A DNA stretch of 64,000 nt from Mesobacillus subterraneus (GCF_003937825.1 NZ_RSFW01000007.1:62001-126000), one strand, 5' to 3'. Positions 51,332 through 61,197 are shown, numbered from the stretch's first letter. The notes: generated from the letters alone by a model not told the origin. A program made the numbers and translations.

Positions 51332-54300
51332 ATGTTTAAAAGGATTTCAACCATTCTACTAGCAGTTCTATTCGTTTTTGCAAACAGCGGTTTTGCATTT
51401 ACAGGAGGATTCACTCCACTGCAACTAGATGCACAAAAACCAGATTTTCAAAAAACTAACATACTAGCTACCGACCTCCAAGATGTTGACCCGAATAAAG
51501 AAGTACGTGTAATCATTGAATTAGATGGTGATGCCCCTGTTGAAATAGCGACTAAAAAAGGTGTAAAGTACGATAACCTTTCTAAAGGGGAGCGAAAGCA
51601 ATTAGAAAAGGCTGCTAAGGATCAACAAAAAGCAGCAAAAGATAAGATCAAAGGTAAAAACGTAGATATAGAATACCTCCAAGAATTTAATGCAGTTGTT
51701 AACGGTTTTAGCGGTAAAGTTAAATACGGTGAAATTGAAAAAATCAAAGAGGTAGCAGAAGTAAAGCAAGTATATCTTGCTACTGAGTATGAACTGCCTA
51801 CTGAAGAAGCAGAGATGAAGTACAGTAAAGAACTGGTACAAGCTCAACAAGCTTGGAGAGACTTTGGATACAATGGTGAAGGAATGGTCGTTGGGATCAT
51901 CGATTCTGGTCTTGATCCAGCTCATAAAGATTTCCTTTTAACAGATGGTTCAAAAGCGGAATTATCCAAAGAATTTGTCAATAGTGTAATTGCTGAGCAT
52001 GGGCTTCCAGGTAAATACATTAATGAAAAAGTTCCTTATGCTTATAACTATATGGATGGTAACGATGTTATCCTTGACAGCAATGCTGCCACTAATATGC
52101 ATGGAATGCACGTAGGTGGAACAGTTGCTGCAAACGGTGACGAAGAAAATGGCGGTATCAAAGGTGTAGCACCAGAAGCACAATTATTAGCGTTACGTGT
52201 ATTTGGTGATAAAGTAGCAACGACATATGGTGATATTTATATTAAAGCCATTGATGATTCACTTAAATTAGGTGCTGATGTACTTAACATGAGTCTTGGT
52301 TCTACTGCTGGATTCGTAGACGCTGAGTCTCCAGAGCAACAAGCGATTAAACGTGCTGTTGATAACGGAGTGGTAATGTCGATCTCAGCAGGTAACTCCA
52401 CTTACTTTGGTAACGGTTATTTCTATCCATACTCTACAAACCCTGATTACGGCGTAGTAGGTTCTCCAGGTGTTTCTTATGATTCTATTTCTGTAGCGTC
52501 ATTTGAAAACACTTATATGGATGTAGACGCTGCAGGTGTTTCAATTGATGGTGGTGCTGCAGAAAAAGTGATGTTCTTATCTGCTGGTCAAACTGCACCT
52601 TCCGGAGAAAATATTGAATTGGTTTATGCAGGCCTAGGGTATCCTGCTGATTTTGAAGGTAAGGACCTAAAAGGTAAGTTTGCATTAATTCAGCGTGGTG
52701 TAATCGGGTTTGTTGATAAAACTCTAAATGCCCAGAATGCTGGAGCAGCAGGGGTTATTATTTACAATAATGCAGGTGGAACGATTAGTATGGCAACAGA
52801 TGCTTCTATTAAGGTTCCGCAATTGTTCATGCTAAAAACGGATGGAGATCGCTTTGCGGCTGCACTTCAAGCAGGCCAAACGGTTACAGTTAGCTTCGGC
52901 GGCGAAAAAATGACTGTTCCAAACGTGGAAGCAGGTAAAATGAGCGGATTCACTTCATGGGGTATTACACCAAACCTTGATTTCAAACCTGAACTTACAG
53001 CTCCTGGAGGACAAATTTACTCTACACACGATAATAATGAATATGGAGTGAAGAGTGGTACATCAATGGCAGCTCCACATGTTTCTGGTGGTTCAGCACT
53101 AGTGTTACAACGTGTTGATGAAGAATTTGGATTTGATGGTGCTGCAAGATCTAAGCTTGCTAAGAAATTCTTATTAAATACTGCTAAACCAGTTGATTTT
53201 AGTGGTGCACCTGTTTCTCCTCGTCGTCAAGGTGCAGGTTTAATGCAGCTTCATGAAGCGTTATCAACACCTGTTACAGTGACTGACTCTACTACTGGTG
53301 AAGCAAAAGTTGCACTTAAAGAAGTTAAAGGCAATGTTGTAACATTCTCATTAACAGCTGAAAATCACTCTGATGAAGCTGTAAGTTATGATGTTACTGC
53401 AAGTGCACAAACAGATCGTCCTCTTAACGCTGGTGGCGGGCTATTTGCAATAACACCAAACGCTTCCGGAGCAATTAATTTAGGCGGAGCAACAGTTAAT
53501 GGTGCCCCTGCTAGCACAATCGAAGTACCTGCAAATGGCACAGCAACATTTGAAGTTACTGTTGATGTTAGTGGTTGGGATGAAACATTAAAAACTTATT
53601 TTACAAACGGTTACTGGTTAGAAGGTTTTGTTAAGTTAACAGATCCAACTGATACGAATCCAGATTTAGTCGTACCTTACGTTGGATTTAAAGGTGATTG
53701 GAATGCTGCGCCAATTTTAGATGCTCCTATTTGGGATCCTGCGTCTTTCTACGAAATGACAGGTGTTGTGACTCATGTGGGTGGTGGCAGCTACAATTTC
53801 CTAGGTACAGACCAAGCAACAGGTGAGCTGAATCAAGACCTTATTGCTATCTCACCGAATAATGATGGTAAGAATGATAGTGCAACTTACCTCTTATCTC
53901 TCCTTCGTAATGCCAAGGAATTTAAATTAAATGTATTGAATGTAGACGGAAAAGTAGTGAAAGAAATTGCTTCTGAAGAATTTCTGCGTAAGAACTATTA
54001 TGATGGCGGCAGAGGAGCTATGTACTACCTATATTCTGATTGGACATGGGATGGTACAATGCATAACGGCAAGATCGCTCCAGAAGGTCAATATTTCTTA
54101 CAAGTAGAAGCAACTCTTGACTTCGAAGGAGCTGCAGCTCAAAGCTTTACTTTCCCGGTGAAGCTAGATGTAACAGCACCTTCTGTAAAAACAACACTAG
54201 GTAAAGATGCTAAAACCGTGTCAGTTAATGCTACAGATAAAACGAGTGGTGTTGCTTACTGGTATGTGAAGGTTGATGGAAAACTTGTTACAGAAAAACC

Positions 54301-54442
54301 ATATGTAAACGGTGAAACAGAGCACGTTCTTGCTGAGCCAGTTACAAAGGGTCAAGAAGTTACTATTGTTGCAGTCGATAATGCAGGTAATGAATCATCA
54401 GAAACTGTAAAAATAGGGAACAAAGGAAAAGGAAATAAATAA
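51332..54442 (+). CDS. Secreted S8 (subtilisin-family, Vpr/C5a-peptidase-like) protease
   Basis: Start at ATG 51332 behind GGGGAGG. 1036 residues: signal peptide (1-23), I9 inhibitor-type propeptide (to about 165), and S8 catalytic domain with Asp191 (GIIDSGLDPAHKD), His257 (HGMHVGG) and Ser578 (GTSMAAPHVSGG). A PA domain is inserted between His and Ser (about 390-520, GAAGVIIYNNAGG). After it come Fn3-like domains and a segment SPNNDGKNDSATYLLSL of the FlgD-Ig type, then a Gly/Lys-rich end GNKGKGNK. No sortase motif. It should degrade external protein together with the M36 enzyme upstream. Confidence 0.92.
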   Translation: MFKRISTILLAVLFVFANSGFAFTGGFTPLQLDAQKPDFQKTNILATDLQDVDPNKEVRVIIELDGDAPVEIATKKGVKYDNLSKGERKQLEKAAKDQQKAAKDKIKGKNVDIEYLQEFNAVVNGFSGKVKYGEIEKIKEVAEVKQVYLATEYELPTEEAEMKYSKELVQAQQAWRDFGYNGEGMVVGIIDSGLDPAHKDFLLTDGSKAELSKEFVNSVIAEHGLPGKYINEKVPYAYNYMDGNDVILDSNAATNMHGMHVGGTVAANGDEENGGIKGVAPEAQLLALRVFGDKVATTYGDIYIKAIDDSLKLGADVLNMSLGSTAGFVDAESPEQQAIKRAVDNGVVMSISAGNSTYFGNGYFYPYSTNPDYGVVGSPGVSYDSISVASFENTYMDVDAAGVSIDGGAAEKVMFLSAGQTAPSGENIELVYAGLGYPADFEGKDLKGKFALIQRGVIGFVDKTLNAQNAGAAGVIIYNNAGGTISMATDASIKVPQLFMLKTDGDRFAAALQAGQTVTVSFGGEKMTVPNVEAGKMSGFTSWGITPNLDFKPELTAPGGQIYSTHDNNEYGVKSGTSMAAPHVSGGSALVLQRVDEEFGFDGAARSKLAKKFLLNTAKPVDFSGAPVSPRRQGAGLMQLHEALSTPVTVTDSTTGEAKVALKEVKGNVVTFSLTAENHSDEAVSYDVTASAQTDRPLNAGGGLFAITPNASGAINLGGATVNGAPASTIEVPANGTATFEVTVDVSGWDETLKTYFTNGYWLEGFVKLTDPTDTNPDLVVPYVGFKGDWNAAPILDAPIWDPASFYEMTGVVTHVGGGSYNFLGTDQATGELNQDLIAISPNNDGKNDSATYLLSLLRNAKEFKLNVLNVDGKVVKEIASEEFLRKNYYDGGRGAMYYLYSDWTWDGTMHNGKIAPEGQYFLQVEATLDFEGAAAQSFTFPVKLDVTAPSVKTTLGKDAKTVSVNATDKTSGVAYWYVKVDGKLVTEKPYVNGETEHVLAEPVTKGQEVTIVAVDNAGNESSETVKIGNKGKGNK

Positions 54443-54452
54443 TAACTAATAC

Positions 54453-54492
54453 AAAAAGGCTAGTAATCTACTTGGATTATTAGCCTTTTTTG
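54453..54492 (+). terminator. Terminator of the S8 protease gene
   Basis: AAAAAGGCTAGTAATC pairs with GATTATTAGCCTTTTTT with one mismatch. Confidence 0.8.
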
Positions 54493-55130
54493 TGTGTGAG
54501 GGATGGTTTCCTGAATTAATTAATGTTAAATGTCAGGCTATAAATATATAGAGAGAAGAGAAACTGGATAGCTTCTTTTATTGTTCAGAATTCGAGACAC
54601 GGAGATAGCACCGATGTTTCTTTGATTTAAATATTGTACTGTCACCACCAGAGTTAGTGGTTTTTTTTCGAAGAAATGATCTTGGAAAAATAGTGAAATT
54701 GCTACTTCGGTCGGATTGTGTTTAATCCATTATTTGGTATTATTTTAGGGGTATAAAGAGGCATGGCATGGAAGAGGTTTTATGAAGCTGCTGCTGTTGG
54801 AGGAGCTGGCACCAAGTGGAGGTTCAGGAGCTGCTGATTCAGTTTCAAGAGAGCATGATTTCTCTTCACATATCCAATTTAAAGAAATAGTAGTGCGAAC
54901 CATTGCCTTGTTTGCACTACTAATCTCTGAATGTTTCTGGCTGCAAATATGGGATTTAAGTGTTTATTAAGATTTTGAATTTCCGAAGATTCATTTTCTG
55001 ATTTTATTTAAAATGAAGATTGAAAGATCAACGCCCTAAAAAGATATATGAAAAGAGGATAATAGGTCAATAAATGCCACATATGCCCATTTTTGTGATA
55101 AAATAGAAATATGCTAAAAAATGGAGGGAA
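54493..55130. other. 638-bp gap with one hairpin, no clear gene
   Basis: A CCAC/GTGG hairpin with eight T lies at 54645-54668. A 62-codon open frame (54782-54970) has GAAGAGG in front but an unconvincing sequence. A promoter-like TTTTGTGATAAAAT region precedes the small gene at 55131. A weak repeat scrap (GAGACACGGAGATAGCACCG) is at 54594. Confidence 0.45.
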
Positions 55131-55307
55131 ATGATGATTAATGTCTTACGCGGTATAGGATTTATTGCGGCTATTGTTTATTTTATCTGCCAATTCACTT
55201 CCTTGGGGGACAACCAGGCTGTTGAGAAAGGGGCATTAGTGGTCCTCATTGTAAGCGTAATAATCAGCTTTGTCATTCCTGATAAGAAGAAAGAGGAAAA
55301 GGCGTAG
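55131..55307 (+). CDS. Small two-TM membrane protein (58 aa)
   Basis: ATG 55131 four bases after TGGAGGG. The product reads MMINVLRGIGFIAAIVYFIC, then FTSLGDNQAVEKGALVVLIV, then SVIISFVIPDKKKEEKA: two membrane helices joined by a short loop, and a basic tail. This is a typical Bacillus small membrane protein; I cannot name the family. A palindromic terminator follows. Confidence 0.65.
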   Translation: MMINVLRGIGFIAAIVYFICQFTSLGDNQAVEKGALVVLIVSVIISFVIPDKKKEEKA

Positions 55308-55322
55308 ATGGGCAAACGAAAA

Positions 55323-55348
55323 AGAAGACACTAATGTTAGTGTCTTCT
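55323..55348. terminator. Palindromic terminator after the 58-aa gene
   Basis: AGAAGACACTA pairs with TAGTGTCTTCT across a 3-4 base loop. Confidence 0.75.
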
Positions 55349-55436
55349 TCTCGTTCTGTAACAGACGTTTGCCGCGGCTGTTAAAAAAGGTGCTTCTACA
55401 ATAAGAATACCCAATATGCATGCAATAAATCAAGTG

Positions 55437-56378
55437 CTATGCGTGCATTTTATCTGCAGTTTGAGGGCTGCCTTTCTTTTCAAGGAAAATTTCTTCCAGG
55501 GAAGGCTGATCAGCGGTTACCCTGAACAGATCGATGCCCAGCTCGCTTAGTCCTCGGATGATGATTGGGATGGAATCTTCGGTACCAACTTCGACGCTTG
55601 TCTCGGTAGGACCTATTAGAATATTATGGCTGAACTTGCTTAAAAATGCATAAGATTTTTCCTTTTTAGGGCTGGCAAGAGGAGAGTGCACCAGTTTGAT
55701 GTTCATGGTGGAATTGTGCATCTTCCTTAGCTCATCCATGGTGCCTTCATGTGTGATTCTTCCTTTTTTCATGATGGCAATGCGGGTACATATTTTTTCT
55801 ACTTCATGTAAGTTATGGGAGGTCATAAAGATGGTCATTCCGCCCCGGTTCAGCTCCCTAATCAGTTCCTGAATCTGGATGGCAGACTCAGCATCCACTC
55901 CAGATGTAGGTTCGTCCAGGAAAATCAGCTCCGGGTTATGGACAACGGATTGGGCGATTCCAAGTTTTTTCTTCATTCCAAACGAAAATTTGCCGACCTT
56001 TTTATTGGCTTGCTCTTTCATGCCAACTTTATCAAGGGTTTCAAGGCAATGCTTCTTGCCTGCCTTCACTCCGCACAAACTTGAGAAAAAACGAAGATGC
56101 TGGATGGCTGTTAAATGGTCGTAGAAGGTGGAATAGTCTGGCAAGACACCGACCTTTCTTCTTATTTCCGGAGTCAGGGCCTTTTCCGAAAACAGGGAGA
56201 ATTCTCCGCCTGATGGCAGGATAATACCGGTAAGCATGTTGATGAACGTGGATTTTCCGGCTCCATTTCTCCCCAGAAACCCATAGATTTCTCCTTGTTT
56301 CACTGTCAGGTCAATTCCGTTTACGACCGCCTGTTTTCCAAACTCTTTACGGAGAGAGGTTGTTTTAATCACATCCAT
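55437..56378 (-). CDS. ABC transporter ATP-binding protein
   Basis: 313 residues: Walker A GFLGRNGAGKST near residue 33-44, signature FSFGMKKKLG near 133, Walker B LIFLDEPTSGVD near 157, and H-loop MTSHNLHEVEKI. It is in the ABC-2 export family (NatA/YtrB-like), with the usual extra C-terminal domain of about 100 residues. It shares one base with the permease gene upstream (ATG overlap at 56378), so they are coupled. The transporter lies back to back with a two-component system, an arrangement typical of antimicrobial-peptide or cell-envelope stress sensing. Confidence 0.9.
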   Translation of the reverse strand: MDVIKTTSLRKEFGKQAVVNGIDLTVKQGEIYGFLGRNGAGKSTFINMLTGIILPSGGEFSLFSEKALTPEIRRKVGVLPDYSTFYDHLTAIQHLRFFSSLCGVKAGKKHCLETLDKVGMKEQANKKVGKFSFGMKKKLGIAQSVVHNPELIFLDEPTSGVDAESAIQIQELIRELNRGGMTIFMTSHNLHEVEKICTRIAIMKKGRITHEGTMDELRKMHNSTMNIKLVHSPLASPKKEKSYAFLSKFSHNILIGPTETSVEVGTEDSIPIIIRGLSELGIDLFRVTADQPSLEEIFLEKKGSPQTADKMHA

Positions 56379-57064
56379 TATAAATCGCTCCTTTTAAACA
56401 GGAATATGGAAAGCGCTAATAAAAGAACCGTCATGGCGATTGGCATCAGGATATAGGAGCCTCCCAAATAAATATAGTAATAGGGAGAAAGAAATTTGAC
56501 CCAGGAAACCAATGGGTTCGAAGTGGCTATAGCCCAAAAACTGACAGCCGGGAACAGCAATGCCAGGATGATTCCGGAGAACATCGTCACAGCTGGTCTC
56601 GGGAAAGCCACGGAAATCAGAAGGATCAAGGAAATCGAATAAGTTATGAAAATGATGCTTTCTGCAAAGCTGAGCCAAAGAAATTCCTTCGAAAAACTGC
56701 TGATCAGTAAGAAAGAGATGAATAAGCACAGGGTCCAAAACAGACTGATACCCATAAATTTTCCGATGATGATCTTCGTTCTTGAAGTTTTGGTCACAAG
56801 AAAGCGCATCGTGCGTGAGCTTACCTCGCGATTGATGGTATCGTGTGAGAGTCCGGAGACAAAAAAGAGTCCGAAGAAGACGATCAGAATCATGAGTCCT
56901 GCTGCATAGGCATTTTTCCCAAGCTCCCCGGTTCCCAACTCCTGCATGAATTGGCCCATGACATCCGCCAGCAAATAGGAGGAACCGAAAATAATGCCGA
57001 TGATGGCCAGTGTTTTAAAGCTTTTGAACAAACTCTTAAATTCATGAAAACAAATGGTATTCAT
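56378..57064 (-). CDS. ABC-2 type transporter permease
   Basis: 228 residues with six hydrophobic helices (GIIFGSSYLLADVMG, AAGLMILIVFFGLFFVSG, and others) and the ABC-2 pattern EVSSRTMRFLVTKTSRTKII between helices 2 and 3. Coupled to the ATPase gene by a one-base overlap. First gene of the pair. The exported compound is unknown; the neighbouring sensor kinase suggests it is tied to envelope stress. Confidence 0.85.
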   Translation of the reverse strand: MNTICFHEFKSLFKSFKTLAIIGIIFGSSYLLADVMGQFMQELGTGELGKNAYAAGLMILIVFFGLFFVSGLSHDTINREVSSRTMRFLVTKTSRTKIIIGKFMGISLFWTLCLFISFLLISSFSKEFLWLSFAESIIFITYSISLILLISVAFPRPAVTMFSGIILALLFPAVSFWAIATSNPLVSWVKFLSPYYYIYLGGSYILMPIAMTVLLLALSIFLFKRSDL

Positions 57065-57155
57065 GTTATCCGCTCCTTTCTGTCATTCAGTATAATGTCT
57101 GGAGCTTAACTTCAGTTGAAGACAATCTTAAATATACCTTAATTTTGGAGGTAGA
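57065..57155. promoter_or_regulatory. Divergent control region between ABC transporter and two-component genes
   Basis: An inverted CTTCA/TGAAG pair lies at 57108-57119. It is a candidate site for the response regulator next to it, but is not proven. GGAGGTAG precedes the response regulator start. Confidence 0.4.
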
Positions 57156-57854
57156 ATGGAAATGAAAAGACTGCTCCTGGTAGACGATGAAGAAGATTTA
57201 TTGATCATGCTGAAGATGGTGATTGGGAAAGAAGGAGACTATTCCATTGATACCGCCTGTACGGGCCGGGATGCTCTCCTTAAGGTTAAGCAGAACCAAT
57301 ATGACTTTATCGTGCTTGATATCATGCTTCCGGATATGGAGGGGTACAGGGTCTGCACTGAAATCAGGCAAATAGCCGACACCCCAATCCTGTTCCTGTC
57401 AGCCAAGAACTCCGATCTTGATAAATTAATGGGATTTGCCCACGGTGCAGATGATTATCTGGCGAAACCTTTTAATCCGCTAGAAGTGGCCGCCAGGATC
57501 AAAGCCATTCTGCGCCGGACGTCTTTTCAAAAAGAGGAGAGGGCAGAGGAGGTACTGGATTTTGGATGGTTTTCCATTCATTTATCTTCTGCGGAATTAA
57601 TGGTCGATGGAAAGGCTGTTCCGTGCACAGGCATCCTGTATCAGCTGCTGCTGCTGTTCTGCCGCAACCCTAACCGTGTATTTTCAAAAGAGGAAATTTA
57701 CGAACGAATCTGGAAGGAATCCCATTTCATCAATGACAATACCGTCATGGTGCATATCCGAAAGCTGAGAGAAAAAATTGAAAAAGATCCAAGCCAGCCG
57801 GAATTTATCAGGACCGTCCATGGGCTAGGCTATAAATTTGTTGCGAGGGATTGA
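57156..57854 (+). CDS. OmpR/PhoB-family response regulator
   Basis: 232 residues. The receiver domain has the acidic pair DDEED near residue 9, phospho-acceptor Asp55 in VLDIMLPD, and Lys in DDYLAKPFNPLE near 104. The winged-helix DNA-binding domain starts around residue 135 (LDFGWFSIHLSSAELMV, then TVMVHIRKLREKIEKD). GGAGGT lies three bases before the ATG at 57156. The stop is directly followed by the kinase start. Confidence 0.93.
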   Translation: MEMKRLLLVDDEEDLLIMLKMVIGKEGDYSIDTACTGRDALLKVKQNQYDFIVLDIMLPDMEGYRVCTEIRQIADTPILFLSAKNSDLDKLMGFAHGADDYLAKPFNPLEVAARIKAILRRTSFQKEERAEEVLDFGWFSIHLSSAELMVDGKAVPCTGILYQLLLLFCRNPNRVFSKEEIYERIWKESHFINDNTVMVHIRKLREKIEKDPSQPEFIRTVHGLGYKFVARD

Positions 57855-59528
57855 ATGCGAGGAATTAAAAGAGATTTAACGCTGTATCTAATCTTCCGTT
57901 TCCTAGTTTTACTTGTCCTGGTCATGATGTTTCTTGGAGGAATGATCCTTTACTTCTCCTATCAAATCCTGCAAAACGAAACAAAAGGAAATTTTCATAA
58001 AACGACACAAGAATATCTTGAAAGCTCTATCCACAGGAAAAATGGGGACATCCAGATTGAAAATAAAATGAAACAAGCAGTGCAGGCGCAGAATGGCTGG
58101 ATCCAGATCCTAAACAAAAAAGGGGAGGCGGTCGAAGGCTACCATGTGCCTGACGGGGTTCCGGAGAGGTATGCACTAAACGATTTTCTCGCTCCTGACC
58201 TCTCAGTACCCTACCATGTGTCACGGTGGAGAATTACAATCGACAAGGACGAATATATTGTTCTTTATGGACATTCCTCTAAAAGTTCGAAGCTGTATGA
58301 ACAAATTTCCAGTTATGCAGTTTCTGACACCATTCCGCAAGAAGCTAAGAGAATGGCAGTTCAAGAGAAAGCGGCTATTTATCTGCTTAATCATGAAGGC
58401 AGGGTGATCGAACAATATGATGGGGGCCTGGAGCCAGACATCTCTGTTATCGATCTACAGCAGTCATATGAATATGATCCGCAAGCAAAATACGAGATTG
58501 CAAGCGGGTCAGACCCTGAAACAGGCCATATTCTTACCGTCGTGACATTGAATCAAGTTCAAAATGACGGAAAGGACAGTGATAAAAGTCTGAAAGCGTT
58601 CATTGCTTTCCTGCTGTTTCTGTTGCTGATATTGCTCCTGGTTTCCGTCAACTATGGAATGAAGATTGGACGGGGAATCCTCTTTATCATGGACTGGATC
58701 AATCAGCTCGCTAAAGGAGAGTACCCACAGGAGAAGCTGTCGCCTAAAGGCCATACAGAGTCTGCATTCTTCAATCAGATTTTCCAGTCATTGTCGAACC
58801 TGACAAAAACTCTTGATGAGAATAAAAGGGAAATTGAAGGGAATGAAAGGTTGAGGGAAGAATGGATTGCCGGGCTGACACATGATTTGAAGACGCCAAT
58901 AAGTTCGATTTACGGTTATTCCAAGCTGCTGCAGACCGACCCAAAACGATGGTCGCTGGATGAGCTTAAAATCATGGGGAATACCATGACAGAGAAATCG
59001 GACTACATCATTGAACTGATTAACGATCTGACCTTAAGCAATCAGCTGGCAAACTCCTCCCTGCCTTTGAAAAAAGAGAGAGTGGATGTGAGGGGAATTC
59101 TTCGACATTCGATTGCCTCGTTGAAGCTTGAGCTTGAGCGAAGCAAGTCCGAAATAGAGTTTGAATCCCATGCATCTGTAGTCATGTGGCCGGTCGACCC
59201 GGTAGGTTTCAGAAGAATATCTGATAACCTACTGGCTAATGCAGTGAAACACAATGCTGCCGAGACTAAAATTGTAGTGAAGCTCGAAAGGAAGAACGGC
59301 TCCCTTTATCTTTCGGTAAGAGACAACGGAGATGGTATGGACGAAACCACGCAAAGGAATCTATTCAGAAGATATTACAGGGGAACGCACACAAAGGAAA
59401 AGGATTCTGGAACCGGTCTGGGCATGGCTATCACCAGGCAGCTGATCCTTGCCCATGGCGGCTCGCTGGAATTAAAAAGCAAGGTTGGGGAAGGGACAGA
59501 AATTCTCATCCTGTTTCCCGGTGAATGA
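57855..59528 (+). CDS. Sensor histidine kinase
   Basis: 557 residues. TM1 about residues 12-36; an extracellular sensor of about 200 residues without a recognised fold; TM2 about 240-262; a HAMP-like linker; the phospho-accepting His343 in GLTHDLKTPISS; and ATPase boxes NLLANAVKHN, RDNGDGMD and GTGLGMAITRQL. It would phosphorylate the response regulator encoded one base upstream (stop and start adjoin). The large extracellular domain suggests direct sensing of an outside signal, possibly the compound exported by the divergent ABC transporter. Confidence 0.92.
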   Translation: MRGIKRDLTLYLIFRFLVLLVLVMMFLGGMILYFSYQILQNETKGNFHKTTQEYLESSIHRKNGDIQIENKMKQAVQAQNGWIQILNKKGEAVEGYHVPDGVPERYALNDFLAPDLSVPYHVSRWRITIDKDEYIVLYGHSSKSSKLYEQISSYAVSDTIPQEAKRMAVQEKAAIYLLNHEGRVIEQYDGGLEPDISVIDLQQSYEYDPQAKYEIASGSDPETGHILTVVTLNQVQNDGKDSDKSLKAFIAFLLFLLLILLLVSVNYGMKIGRGILFIMDWINQLAKGEYPQEKLSPKGHTESAFFNQIFQSLSNLTKTLDENKREIEGNERLREEWIAGLTHDLKTPISSIYGYSKLLQTDPKRWSLDELKIMGNTMTEKSDYIIELINDLTLSNQLANSSLPLKKERVDVRGILRHSIASLKLELERSKSEIEFESHASVVMWPVDPVGFRRISDNLLANAVKHNAAETKIVVKLERKNGSLYLSVRDNGDGMDETTQRNLFRRYYRGTHTKEKDSGTGLGMAITRQLILAHGGSLELKSKVGEGTEILILFPGE

Positions 59529-59531
59529 ACA

Positions 59532-59568
59532 AAAGAGATAATGCTTCTTTATGGCATTATCTCTTTTT
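59532..59568. terminator. Bidirectional terminator between the kinase and the second ABC permease
   Basis: AAAGAGATAATGC pairs with GCATTATCTCTTT over a 9-base loop. The end of the minus-strand permease gene is part of the right arm. Confidence 0.8.
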
Positions 59569-60936
59569 CATTGCAATAGTATGTTTTTTAAGCCTTGTAT
59601 AAGCGACATGTTTTGTCATTTCAAATGTATCGAGATACTTGGCGAGCAAGACAGCCAGAGCGCAGGCCCCAAGAACGGGCCACCAGGAATGGATGATTTG
59701 CTCAATGAAAATATTTAAAGGGACAACAAACAGAAAAAACAGAAAGGATGAGCGGTTTCGCTGTTTGGTGGTGAGGTTGCCTGTGATGATAAAAAGACTG
59801 TTTAACGCCAAAAAACATAGAAGGGCCACAAAACTGTATGATATGTCGGCCAGATTGAGCAACCCTAGAGTGAAATATAACATCATCGCCAGGAGCCAGG
59901 TGAACACCAGCAGGATTCCTGCGGTGATATCGGATATCAGGCTGACGGCTTTAGGCGCTACAGGAAATAAATAAGTGTTGTTCAGATTGGCCAGTTTTCC
60001 GGAAAACTTCAATTTTGAGTTCAGGATCAGCGTACAAATCAGGGCGATTGTGAGAGACAGCTCTATGCCAGATCTTTTGGTGAAGGCGTAGCCAAAAGCA
60101 GATGTTAAAATAATGAAGCTTAACATATAGATGTAAGAAAGCAGGATGTCCGGATTTCTTAATGCTTTAATGAGGCTGATTTTAAGAAGAGCCCTGAACC
60201 TTGTTGGAAGAGCAATGAAAAGGCAGCTGGCCAGTTTTAGGAACACATTGATTTTCTGCTGGCTAATGGGAACAAAGTGGTAATTTTTTTCGGAAAGAAT
60301 GTGCGAAATCACCATTTTGTGGCTGACCAGTCCCAGCGCCGAGATGATGGCCAAGAGTGAGCAGAAGGCCGATGAGTAGCTGAGGGGCAGCAGGCTTTGA
60401 TCAGAGAAATACAGAATATAGAACTGTACGATCAAAGCAAAGCACAGGAACGTGAGGGTGATCACATACTTGATGATCCTCAGCTTTTTAAACCAGAAAT
60501 AGAGATATTGCAGACATAACCCTGCAATCATGATTAGATGGAACATGATCAATGCCATGGCGATTGTCAGAAGGGATTGCTGATAAAGCAAGAGCAGCAC
60601 TAACAGGATCATTTGCTCAATTTGCACAGCCCTGCTCAGCCATGACGACGTTACATACTGATAGAAAAAGATAGTGCTTGGAAGAACCGGAACGTATTTA
60701 AAAGAGTCCAGTAAAAGAGGAGTCCCCTTTTTGCCTATTCCCCCGATGATGGAAGCGGATAATAAAGAGATGATAAGGTTACTGTATTGTAATGCCAAGA
60801 TCCCAGTAGTCCTCAAGGAAATAGATGAGGAGTATGCGGAGGGTAATGGTGATTCCAGCTCTACTTTTAAATCAAAGCAGGTGATGCTATTGAAATTATC
60901 GAAGTACTCGAACAAGATGAAACGTTGATCGTGCAA
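59557..60936 (-). CDS. ABC exporter membrane protein, apparently 5'-truncated
   Basis: A 459-codon open frame with about twelve hydrophobic helices, from YVTSSWLSRAVQIEQMILLV to the C-terminus (TFEMTKHVAYTRLKKHTIAM). It resembles large ABC-exporter-type permeases in outline. The first 60 codons are antisense to a truncated ASCH gene and do not look like protein; no ATG with a ribosome binding site precedes the conserved part. Either the gene uses an internal TTG (GILALQYSN region near 60797) or it has lost its 5' end. No ATPase gene accompanies it on this side. Confidence 0.6.
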   Translation of the reverse strand: MHDQRFILFEYFDNFNSITCFDLKVELESPLPSAYSSSISLRTTGILALQYSNLIISLLSASIIGGIGKKGTPLLLDSFKYVPVLPSTIFFYQYVTSSWLSRAVQIEQMILLVLLLLYQQSLLTIAMALIMFHLIMIAGLCLQYLYFWFKKLRIIKYVITLTFLCFALIVQFYILYFSDQSLLPLSYSSAFCSLLAIISALGLVSHKMVISHILSEKNYHFVPISQQKINVFLKLASCLFIALPTRFRALLKISLIKALRNPDILLSYIYMLSFIILTSAFGYAFTKRSGIELSLTIALICTLILNSKLKFSGKLANLNNTYLFPVAPKAVSLISDITAGILLVFTWLLAMMLYFTLGLLNLADISYSFVALLCFLALNSLFIITGNLTTKQRNRSSFLFFLFVVPLNIFIEQIIHSWWPVLGACALAVLLAKYLDTFEMTKHVAYTRLKKHTIAMKKR

Positions 60937-61116
60937 GTTACTGAGCTAAGGGTATTTGATACGTTTAAAGAGGTGTATCAGGATATTCTATTTAAGGACT
61001 TCGACTGTGAAGGATGGACCATGAAAGAAATGATCGAAGGTACATATGAAATATGTAGTCCAAAACAAGAGAAACAATGGGGAGCTTTGGCGATAATGAT
61101 CAAGGCCAGGTCCTGA
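60871..61116 (+). pseudogene. ASCH-domain protein, C-terminal remnant
   Basis: The frame opens after a stop at 60868-60870 and reads IKAGDAIEIIEVLEQDETLI, VQVTELRVFDTFKEVYQDIL, FKDFDCEGWTMKEMIEGTYE and on to KARS. This is the second half of a small ASCH-domain protein; the N-terminal 40-50 residues, including the start and the basic KR motif, are missing. The point of loss coincides with the 5' end of the oppositely oriented ABC permease, so a deletion probably joined the two genes. ASCH proteins are thought to bind RNA. Confidence 0.7.
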
Positions 61117-61124
61117 AACACCGG

Positions 61125-61190
61125 GAAACACCGGGACGGTTCTTGTGTTTTAGTAGCTCGGGCTAATGAAACAGGAGAACCGTCCCTTTT
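61125..61190 (+). repeat. Dispersed hairpin element, cluster copy 1
   Basis: CACCGGGACGGTTCTTGTG ... CAGGAGAACCGTCCCTTTT; centre TTTAGTAGCTCGGGCTAATG. Just upstream the short segment GAAACACCGGG is duplicated in tandem. Placed directly after the ASCH remnant. Confidence 0.88.
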
Positions 61191-61197
61191 AAAAGTT

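Noticed and set aside
54782-54970. 62-codon open frame after the S8 protease
   Set aside because: A weak GAAGAGG site exists, but the sequence looks random and the frame is not supported by anything else.
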